Shown here in pieces: positions 38,401-50,400 of a DNA stretch of 64,000 nucleotides. The stretch covers positions 31,618,561 to 31,682,560 of the forward strand of contig JAFMSR010000007.1 in the NCBI GenBank assembly GCA_022818135.1, given 5' to 3'. Source of the stretch: Saxidomus purpurata. Taxonomy: Eukaryota; Mollusca; Bivalvia; Venerida; Veneridae. The first letter of the stretch is position 1. The number at the start of each line of letters is the position of its first letter. The position numbers and the translations under genes were made by a program. A model generated the notes under the pieces. That model was given only the letters and a program-made list of their open reading frames with translations. It was not told the DNA's origin and did not search any database.

Positions 38401-41400
38401 ATAGTAATAACTGCAAGCTTAGAATCAGAGTTTGAAATAATTTAACGTTATTTCTTTTCGTTTTTGACTTGAATAAAATGTTAAACTAAATCTGATTCAT
38501 AACAAACCATCAAATGTAAAACAAAGGTGTGACTCTTTCCTTCTATCACATAGAAGACCTTTCTTGCCCAAGTTCTTAAATGATTTGACAAATACACTTG
38601 GTTGTTGGTCTCTGCAAACATCTCAAGCATTGTTGATTCCTTCTGCGTGGATAATCCACTGCAAGAAAAGCATAATCATGAAGACGCTCAATTTCTTTTT
38701 CAGATATTACATATGTCTCGAATGCTCGATGGGAAATTAATCGTGATGATTTATTTCTAACGAAAAAAATGACGAATGGCGTGTATGGCGAAATACATGA
38801 AGGGATACTAAGATGCGATGAAGATTCACCAAACACCTGTGTTGTAGTAAAATATTGCATGAGTACCTCAAATAAGGGCAACTTTCTGAAGGAAGCAGAT
38901 ATAATGAAGTAATTATTACTTGTCTTAATTATTGGACGAGGGTTTAATGTTAAACATGTAATGATATTCAAGTTTGCAAATGGACGTCTAGTGGTAACGT
39001 GGTATTCAGGGATCTAGTGTACATACATGTATCTCGATCAAGGAACTGGAATATTTTGAAATTTCTTATGTTCTATCCCCAATGTACTGGTCTTATGCAG
39101 GTTTAACCGAAGAAGTATAATTTAAGTTTAGCGCAAAAGCAAATTGCGTAATAAGGTTGCTAGGGTTTAACGTATCTAATTCTGTTTATAAAATTATTTG
39201 CACCTGTAAGATACATTGACTAACTTAAATGTTTGAACGTTCATAAATACACAGGTTTTACAAACATCTTTATACCATGTACACATGTAGTTACATTATA
39301 TTTCATTTTCTATCACACCCGATACATATCCTTTAATGAGAGTACAGATTTATGTTGACACCAGAATCGCAAAATATTTTCTAGGGCATTAATGAACGCA
39401 CAACGTTTTAATTCCAGTATATTGGAGGCTTTATCACATCTTAATTTTATTTCAGAAACCTTAACTCACACCACGTTGTGAAACTTATAGGATTGTTAAC
39501 AATACAGGAACCTATCGGCATAGTTAAAGAACATATGGCACATGGAACTCTTAAAAGTTTCTTACGTCACCATAATCCTAAATACAAGGTTCGACATTTG
39601 CTACATTTTTGACATTGTTTTGATCAATTATTTGTCATTTCAACCGGACTTGAGTATTATGTCAATGAGTAAATGTTGGGAATAAGGAAAAGTTTGACAT
39701 TCCTAAGAAGTTGTTCGTTTTTATCTGCGTTTAATTTGCTTAATGTAAAACAAAAGTGGGTTGAAGACTTTAAAATGCTATTTTGTATCAATTCACTGCG
39801 ATAGAAGTTACAAAAAAGTCTTTTGACAATCCTCGGAAACTCTACAGACAGTCACAAGGTTTAAGTGAATACAACGACGGTTAGCATTAGACGTAAGGCC
39901 TAACACTACTTAATTTTAGTATTGTTTGATTTCTATGATCAAATCTTATAGTGGTATGATAGACGGTACCCACCACTGTCAGGGATGCAGATGTTACAGA
40001 TGTGTGGAGAAATTGCTGATGGAATGGCATACATTTCCGATATGAAATATGTTCACAGTGTCATTTCTGCCAGGAACTGCTACGTAGGGGGGGACATGAC
40101 TGTGAAAATTGGAGGTAAACTCACAACAGAACTTTTAACATTGTTCTGCTGTGCAAAATCAGATTTCATAACAGGCAAATATGAACCGACATGAGTTGTG
40201 TTTGAAAGAATGCGTTAGCAATGTTGTGATGTCACAATGGCGTTAAAATATTGAGTTGCAAACCTTGGCTTGATTTTGCACCAAAATGGATTCATGTCAG
40301 ACTCCTCGTTCGAGAACATCCAAGAAAAGCCTTAGTTAATGACTAACAACAACCTTACGTTTAAATGTGAACAGGGACAATGTGTCGTTGAACCATGTGA
40401 ATGCAGATCTCATATTCCGCATATTCATTTGATATCCTATAACTACAGGGAAAAATCTGGAGTATGCTGGGTGAGGAACTATTGTCAAAGAAACTCTGGG
40501 CGCGCTAGCACATGTCAGGGAGTCGAACTCATACCTAGTGTAATGTCCGCTGCAAATTTTCGTACGCATTATGTATGCCTTGCTTACACATTTAAACACA
40601 ATATATAGGATTTAAAGATTTAGATGAAAAAGATGTGATAGAAAGTTTTTATCTTCTTAAAAAACGTTAGCTAGACGGTAAAAAAGTTATTATTATTATA
40701 ATATTTTGACTTAATCAATTTGTCAAAATCTTTAAACTTTAGCTGGTATTCATACCCTTAACGTTTTACGGACTATTTGTGTAGGTACAATACATTTCAA
40801 ATGTAGGTAGGTCTTAGCACAAAATAATGGTAGCTTGTTCAATTTTAGGATTCTATGCGGCTCATAATATGTCAGAAGATGGTTGTTACCATATGAGCAC
40901 CGGTGATAAAATACCGGTAAGACTGATGGCCCCAGAGACATTAAAAAATGGAATAATCAATACGAAAACTTGTGTATGGTAGGTAATCATCTTCTTGGTA
41001 TTTGACTAACACAGTCTGTGTGGTATTAATATGGAGAAAAACATATTTTGTTATTTAGAAAATGTACTCGAAATCATACATATTTGGCAGTGTTGCTACT
41101 TTTGATGAGTAAAAGTCCAATGGAATCGTTTTCGTACTGAGCAAATAAAGATGAGTCACAAGAACCGTTGTTCGTTGTCCTAAAATGTAGGACATATTTG
41201 ACTATTTACTGTATCGTATTAGTGGCTTTAGAGCTGTTTCCGATTATTTAAGCAAACAACTTGTGCCAACTTTAAGCCATGTCATATTGATATTTAGTTC
41301 GTCTGATTTTACCCTCCTTTAAATGCAAAAGTATGAACTAAAATGAAAAGTTACCCGTTCGAACATGTATGTCTGCAACTTCTATTTTCTGCAAAACGAA

Positions 41401-44400
41401 ATCAGAATCTTCATTTGTGCACCTGTTGTAGTTATAGGTGTTTTGTGTTCAATACAACTATTTATCTTTACACGCGTTCTCCTGGGGTTTACTTTGCATA
41501 TTATAATTACAATTTATTAGATATAAATGACTTTCTTTTCTGGAGCCATACGCTCTATGCAATAATCACAAAAAGAGATGTATTTGTAGTTTATGTATTC
41601 CATGCAAGTATGTGTGAAAACACCACAGTGTCTGGGTTTCACGTCATATTTACACATTTATTTCTTAACTTTAAAGCAGATAATACAATTTTAATCACAC
41701 TATATAAGTGCTATTTTTGGTGGTCACCATTGGTAGCGTCAAATATAAAAACCATTATTACCAAAAGCAAAAGTCATTATAAATCATCGCAGTTATAAGT
41801 CACCGCTACTAATGAAATGATAAATAACTGTGAATTTCAAACTGCGTTATAAATCAGTCTCTAGAAGTATTGTTCTTTTTTTAAAATTATTTCTTTACAA
41901 TTCGATTAAGGGTAAGATCTGACCAGAATATTGCTGGATCTTGGTCACGTCTAATCCACAATGTTTTGCGCGATCCCTTTAAAATATTTTCTTGTCCTGA
42001 TTATTGTTTTAATCTAAGGTAGTATGCGACTTTTCTCCGACGTCAGACGTCAAAAAGCGAGTTTTCTTTGATCGTTGTAAAATTTTGCATCATGGTAGTT
42101 TAACATGTTGTTCGTATTTTATTTATATTTTTTTTCTATTTTTCACATTTTAATTCTAAACCCCCAATATGCTAGCTCTCTATCTACGAAATACGCATTT
42201 ATAACATTTTGATGTTTTTGCCGTCATTATATCCAACGCGAAACGTTTATTAATGAAAATCACGCCATTTTTACACCAATCAAACGTTGTGACCCCTTAC
42301 TCCTTTTGAGGTTAGTTTTGGTCAACGGAACGAGATTCAATCGACATATTACTCACTGGGGAGGGGGGGGGGATGATGGGGTGTGGGAGGGGGGTGGGGG
42401 ACGTCATCGAGACTCAGTGCATTTTGGCGCCATACATGATCTTAAGGTCAGCGTAGACCAAGATCAACGTTGTAACAGCCATCATTTGATTTGCAAATGC
42501 AGAATAATCATTATGGAGCAAATAAAACAGATAGCGATACCCCTAATTTACATAATTATATTGAAGCGTCTAAGTAATATTATCCCTTTACATCAATATC
42601 AAAATAATCAAATGATACAAATTTCAGACGGACAAGAATTTTAAGAGTGGGTTTTCTAAGGAAGAGCTTCAATGCAATATCCCATGTTAAGTATACGGAG
42701 GTTTACGCGCTAACTTAAAATTCTTTTTCAATATGATTTGTATCACTCGTTCATTTTGAAATTCATGTAATGAAAGTATATACATGTTTCCAGTGTCTTC
42801 ATTAATGCAAGACATTATAGCTGTCGAAGGTATTCTAAGGCTTATCTGTCGCAATCAAAATAATGTTTAGGTCCTTATCACAAATATTCCATGCGACTGA
42901 TGTATTTATACAGATAATATTTATATTTCTTTGGTTTATTTTATCAGTTTTACCATTTACGCGCACATTTTCCTCCTATGGGTACATTGTACCATCACCT
43001 ACCCAACCCCACCCCACCCCGACCCTTCAAAGTGAGAAACACTGGTGATTTTGAATACAACAGTTAGCGTTTGAATGAGCACCCGCTAAAACGTAACGTC
43101 TGGTGACGTAACTGAACAGCATACGGTTACTTAATATTTACAATTCTCTTGTATGCAATTAACATAAACATGGATGTACAAATTGACATGTTTATAAAGG
43201 GGACAACGGCTAAATTCAGATTCCACAAGGCATGTCAATATTTTAAAACAAATTTTATTTTTATAGTCAAATTTTAATGTGTATTCTCTTTTTCACGTTT
43301 TATGTGCAACACTGTTACAGTAATAGCAGGTGCTGAAAGTGCTCGAATACCTGTTTGCAATCTAGAAGACATGCATACTATAAACAAGTATACAGCTCCT
43401 ATATATGTAAGCCTACATTGAACTATTTATAATATTATATATACACCCACTCCAGACCGACTTCCTACAGGATACAGTTTAGAGTTTGAAGCTTGTGAAA
43501 AAAGGTACATGTCATCAGATAGCCTTACATTTTGTACTCTGTGAAGTGTAAAGATTTGTTTCTGAAACATTACCATCATGAGAAATTAGAAAGTTTGAAA
43601 ACCAACGAAATTCTGGTCCGGTGCTTCAAGAATAATCTCATCTTTTAGTGCTGTAACGGACTCAAATTGAGTACATGTACACTTATATTCCCATTTTGTC
43701 TTATCAGAAATAAGAGATTTTTGCTTTACCATCAGATGTTGATCGGGATTGTTTTCGTAAACACAGACCAACGTTAGAACCTTGACTTGCTATGAAGGAG
43801 TTTTTAAAGGGTTTTACGTCACAGACCTTTACGCAACAGTAAGTTACGTCAGATTCGTTTGTACGAAGGGATTGGTTCTATCATATACTGATGGTACTTT
43901 TCGGACAGAACATAAATAATAACTATCTACATCACCACATTAAGAACTACCAAATGATTTTTACCCATTGCTTCATCTTGGTATCAACATTATTTTACAC
44001 TTAATATTGTAGTAGAACACTTGGCTGACGGGAATCATCACTGTGTAGGGATTATTATAGTCTGCCAAAAAGGGCAGGGTGCCTCCAAAAAGGTACAGGG
44101 TGCACTGAGTTGGTGACAGTGCAGTTTCTGCATGTTAGAACACTTAAGAACTTAAAATATTCGTTGAAATGTAAAATTTTACTTCTAGAAGAACACCTTT
44201 ATATAATGAAATTAAAAAAGTGTATAAATATATCTTTTAATATGTGGGTTTCAGCAAAAAAGCAACACGGTGGAGGGGCGGGGGGGCAAAATAAGGCAGC
44301 AGAGGGAATGAAAAAAAAGGACAGGGTGCAGCATTCGAAATATTCCTACCGTATGACTTGTTGTTCAATTACATTCCGTTTTCTTCTAATAATCAATGAA

Positions 44401-47400
44401 CAGTTCTTGTGTTCTTAGATATATACTAGTATCAATAACAAATCTGAACTGCGTTCTGTTATCAAGTAATACATTTTTCTCACGCATATATTGGTAAACC
44501 TCTTAAATTGTGGAGCTTGTGTGAGCTTTTCACACGTGTCTTTTGTGTTTTACCAGACTCGCACGCAAGCTATGTATGACCTTCTTTTATCAACATTGGG
44601 TAAAGCGCTGAAGACTGAAGTATATATGAACTGGTTCTGGTTCACTGCTTAAAGAACTTTTGTTAGTGTTCGAGTTTTAACGCCAGTTTTCAACAGTATT
44701 TCAGTTGTTTGCAGGCGGGCAATTTACCCAACCATCGTTCCTGGGAAGGACTAGTACTAGACTACCATCCTCTGTAAAAAATACCAACTTTCTAAAAAAA
44801 AGAGATCTGAAAAAGAGATCTGGTCGGTAGGAGGGCTCGTACCTTAAGTTGAGATTACAGAAATTACAAGTCAGCGACTCTAACCACTCGATCACGGGGA
44901 CTGTCCGACTGTAGTTACACGAATGTGCTCGAAAAGGAATAAAAATAACAACCGATTATAAATAGTACTTTTTATACAATGTAAACGTGCACAACTCAGT
45001 TTTCATCTTTCTTGGTAAAAAGAGCTACTTGTTAATTGTGCCCCTTAGACTTAAACATGTAAGTCATTGTACAGTGTAGATAATACAACTGTCAATCGCA
45101 TATAATTGTTTTCATCCATTTTAATCTTAAAACCCGTACGCAATTCTTTAGCAGTCAAGTTGCGCCGATATATGAGCCAAACAACTGAACGTTGAACGCT
45201 AACGTCAGGACGTTACAACTCCACGATCATTATTCCTGATGTCCGAACTTTACTGTATTGTAATTTTGTGAAAAATAATGCGCGAACACCCCCTGTGCCA
45301 ATTTTTGATGTTAATTTTTAGGATCTACACTAAATTCCAATGTGAGTCATTAGTTGATTAAATTTCGTTCCGTTGACCAAAATAACTTGAAAGTGAGTCG
45401 GGGGTCACAATGTTTGGTAAAAACAAACATGGCCGGATTTTCAGTATGAAACGTTTCGCGTTGGAAATAATGACGGCACAAACATCAAAATATTATAGTT
45501 TCGTATTCCGCAGACAGATAGCTAGCATATGGTGGTTTTGAAACTACAATTGGGGAATATTTGAACCAAGAATGCGTGTAAAACGTTGATTTTACTCATT
45601 GACATTCGACGTCGCGTTGCTTGGAAACGAAGTAAAAAATAAAAACAATTAAAACGAATAAAATACGCACAACATTTTGGAGTAACATTTATGCAAAATT
45701 TCGTATCAATCGGAAAAAAACTCGCTTTTTGACGTCTGACGTCAGGGAAAGGTCGCATTCTACTTTAAGGTGTTCTAACGGAGATTATTCAAATTATGTT
45801 CATAGGTAGAGGACATTGAGGGGTAGTGAAGTGTATAGGAAGCATGTGTCAACTCTATATCTAACACTAACTTCATTTCGCCTCATATAAGTAAAGAAGG
45901 ATTTGAGCGTGATATACAATACGGTATGTCACTCGAATGGACGGAACTATGTTCAGTTTATGAAAATTACCCCCCCCCGTATTTTAGCATAATTAAAACG
46001 TTCACACACGTTTTCATTGTCGGTATTCGTGTTCGAACTGCAACATATGTTGAATATTCATTAAATGTTTACCCAAACTTAATACATGTAGTTATTCTCT
46101 TAATTTTACGCTGGAAGTATGGTTTTGGCATATTTTATATATACGTGATACTGTCAATTACGCGGGACGTTGTTCGTGCTTTATGTTGTATATATGACGT
46201 CATCAACGTTTAAACCTGGCGCCGTAAGCGCTTGGCTTCTAGAAGTTAGACGGTATACAGTTAAATGCAGATGATTTCACTGAAAATCGTTGAGCTGGTA
46301 TTGATACAATCTACCGTTATATCACAGTATGTACATGAAAACCACGAAATAAAATTTAATATAAAAATGATTCCTTTAATACAAGTTAATGCACGTAATG
46401 ACATAATTATACAAATGGGGGGGAGGGAGGTAACAGCAAAAATGTTCTTGCAATATCTGGCGACCTGGAAAGTCACCCAGCTTAGCGCAGTAAAATAATT
46501 CAATGTTTTTGCAAGTAAATGTGTTTAAATGGAAATAGATTTTACTTTTGCGTGACATACCGGTTTTTTCACTGTTTGTCGTTTAGATGCTTGGGCCTTC
46601 GTGATTACATTACTACGTATCTAAACTCCACGCAGTGTTAAATAACTGGTATATCACTCAAAAGTAAAATCTATTTCCTAATTAAACATTTCACTGATAA
46701 TTCGCTTTCATTATCTTGACAATGTGCTTAAAATACTAGTATTGTAATTATTTGATTTATTACAATATATGTGTACTGTCTGCCTTATAAAACTAAAACA
46801 TTGAAGGAGGTTAAATCAAAGTGTTCAGAAGACACCTTAATCGACAGTATTTAAGAACCCACACTGTTAATATTTTATTCACCATTATTACATACATTAT
46901 ACATGTATTCATCACATACATGTAGATATCTCAAGGACTGTTCAAGAGGTTTAGTCACACTTTTATGCAATAAAATGGGCATTGACAGGAAGTGCTGTGA
47001 TTAAAAAAACATAATGGTATTTTGCGCAATTATTCAGTTAATGTCCTTTTTATATTATTTCCGACGCATTCATTTATTCATAGTTTAACACTTCAAATTG
47101 CATTAATTGACCGAATTTAACAAGTGAAAGTGCTGCTCGTGAGAATCATATTCGTCATGTTGTGTTACTCTATCTGGCTGCCAGATGAAAACGAGAAGTA
47201 ATGATATTCGCTGGCTTGCCACGGAATCCTTCATATTGTTTAATCGAATTCGTATCAAGTTCTCCAGTGAAAATAACGCTAATACCGATACAACTGAAAT
47301 ATCTAAGAAATACATAGTATACTGTTTGCTTGTACTTCTGGATACTATATATATAGGGGTCAAACGAAGTGACTTTACTAATCATAAAAATAATGGGTAC

Positions 47401-50400
47401 ATTCCTAAAAAGAACAAATACTTGGGGATGAGATTTGCTTTAAATTTGATAAAATGTAGTTAATGAAGTTATATGTGTCATGGAATGCAAAAATGGGGCT
47501 TCTGGCCAAAAATTTAGATTTTTATGTGTTTGCATATTTGCAATCTATGTTGTCTCTGAAGTAAATCCTGAAAATATGAGAGTCAAATCTTGAAAATTGG
47601 CAAAGTTATGCCAGATTTTGTGTTTATAGTCATGAACAAACCTGTAACATCTTAATGTCATTTTTGAATCCTTTGTCTTCCATTCTTGTAGGTAAAAGAG
47701 TACCCTATTGTGGAAATCAAATAGAACACAGAAACATATAATTGAGCACAACTTCTTTATTGTATGTCATAATTTATTGTAAAGGTAACTTCTTACAAAA
47801 CAAACATGTATTTATAGTTCTGTTGCCTAGCAACTGCAGAATATTTCATGTATTTTTCTAACAACCGAATATATATTTACTAGAATTGAAAAAGAATTAT
47901 CACAAAACAGAATTTTGTAAGCAAATAAATTGAAAACACTGTCTATTGAAACAGTCTGGGAATTTTCAATGCAAAATGTGCAGGTATTCTGAAGCTACAA
48001 TGCTGTTCATAGAAAGAATACTACAAAATATATTTTACCAACAGACATCATTTCTTATAGAATTCACAGCACATAAGGAACTTGCTTTATATTATTCAAC
48101 AAGCTCTTAACAAGTATTTTTCTTTGCAAACATGACTTCATAAAATCAAATGATGATTACTGCATAAGGCAATCAACACAGAAGTTACACATACATTTAT
48201 GTTGCCTAGCAACCAAAGAATATTTCACAAAATTTCGAGTTTTTAAAGGTTTTAATGCTTAGAATCTGACTGAAATACTGGTATCAATAAGAACAATGAG
48301 CTGAATAGGCAGCCAGATATGTAACTATTTAGTCATGAAAAATTGAGTTAAATTTTAGTTATATCAAGAGATTTATATTTATCAGACAGAGCAGTCCATG
48401 TGCAAAGTTCCTGGCAAGTTGGCAACCAGCTCTAAGTCATGTGTACAGTTAGTCAAATCAGTCAAAATTATTCTACTTATCTCAATAAACATAATATTGG
48501 AACGCCAGCTGTAACATATACATGAATGATTCCAGCATAAATCTTTCAAAATAAACTTCCATTTTCAAGTTTGTTACCTAGCAACTACAGAATACTTTGA
48601 TAGTTTCTTCTTGTTTTCTTAGTTCTCTAGCCTAGATTGCCAAGTAAACTATTTTGAAAAATGTAAATTAAATAAATTTCATTCATAAGCAAAACAATGT
48701 CTTTTAAATGAGTTAGTATTTAAAGTGTCTGTTTAAAATGGGAAAACATTAATTCATATAGAAACAAAACAATGCAAGTAAAGTAACAAAAAACCTTCAC
48801 TTCAAACTGTAATGGAACACTTGGTTTTGGATAGACAGTTTTTTGGCCATGTTAGACTTAAAAAACAACTGACAAAATCTGCTCAAACAGATACCACTGA
48901 CTTATGGCATTAAGACACCACAAACAATTTCAGGCATTACATCTTCTTTAGGGAATTGCTTTAATACAATTAAAGTTTGAACTCTTCAGAATTTATATAA
49001 TCCTTTCAGGTGTTAATACCTGGCTCAGTTTAACTGACAAAAAAGTGTACAATTTTAGTAACTGTTTGACAAGTTTAAAATAGTTTTCAAAAATGACTTC
49101 CAACTTCAAAAAAACACTTTCACAATCCTCTATAAATTCATGGTATATTGTTGCCACCTAGGGATTAATGTCACACAGTATCTGTAATTTGTCTCATAGT
49201 TTCAGCAATGCCTCCATTTCACTATATACACCAAGAGTCAATCTGGGGCAATTGTTGTGTGCCCTGCCACATACTCCACTTAATACTCTCATGTACACCT
49301 GAAATTTAAAACATTCCCCAGTCATATGCAACTAAGATTATATCTAATTGCATTTTGATCAAATAAAATAATGCTTTTAATTAATATTAGAAACAAAGTT
49401 TAACAATAATCAAATTTCAAATAAATGGTTTTGTATAATTGCACTATACATTTACAACACCCATCTTTAGTTTGACTTCAATGTCAAATGGATTAGCTGA
49501 TTCACTTACAGAAGAGCTACAGATGAAAAATGTAAGTCGAAGTTATTAAGAAATAGCCACAGAATGTTTTAAAATATGAACATGTTTCTTAGATTTATGT
49601 AAGGAAGCTAACTGGTTAACTTTCAAAACTAGGTTGTTGAGTCAGTTTGACAAAACTTTGCCCTCACTAAAAATAAAACAAAATTTAAAGAACAGGTAGC
49701 TATGTGAGCAAGTTAGAACTTAAGGTGATTACTCTGACTACCCATGAAGTTTTATCAGTCTACAGTCTGCTATTCAGTTCTCTTTCCATTTTCATCATAT
49801 AGTCCCAGAATACTAAATTAAACAGCCCAAACAAAAGATAATTGATTAATGCAAGTGTGTTGGGTACAAATTACTAGCATTAGGTGTCTGTATATTTGTT
49901 AGTTATAAAATGAGGGCACATGAATTGAACATACTTAGCCTGTTGTTCTTGTTTAGAAAGACATGCAATCTTACCTATTAAATTTAGCCATATTGCATAC
50001 CAAGCAAGCAGATTATTAATTTGGCCAGCTGCATTGTCAATATGTATCTAAAAATAAATGGAAAAACAAAAGTAAATATAATACAATAATTTCTAAGATT
50101 TGAAAATGTATCTCTCTGTAAGTATCAGATACTGACAAAATATATTATCAATTTGTATTCTGAGACCATACACATATGTTCAACAGTAATAGTGACACAA
50201 AAGTATCAAATAAAGATCTGCAGCTATTGAATGCTGTTTTAGGAATTTTTTAACATGTATTTTCAATCCTTATATATGCATGTATTCATCTGTAAAAGGC
50301 AATTATATAGGCTTTGTATGAGAAAAAATGCATTCAGGTTACACAGGAATAGATGTATATTGCAAAAATGTGATATTATGGCATAAAAAGGGTATTATGT

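Noticed and set aside
38576..38971. 131-codon minus-strand open frame
   Set aside because: It is the antisense of pseudokinase exon 4, whose plus-strand translation has clear kinase motifs.
40440..40530. Minus-strand tRNA-like B-box (gagttcgactccc)
   Set aside because: No A-box at the right distance, so only a chance or fully decayed match.
41343..41798. 151-codon plus-strand open frame
   Set aside because: It lies in the pseudokinase intron, with AT-rich composition and no recognisable motif or supporting splice context.
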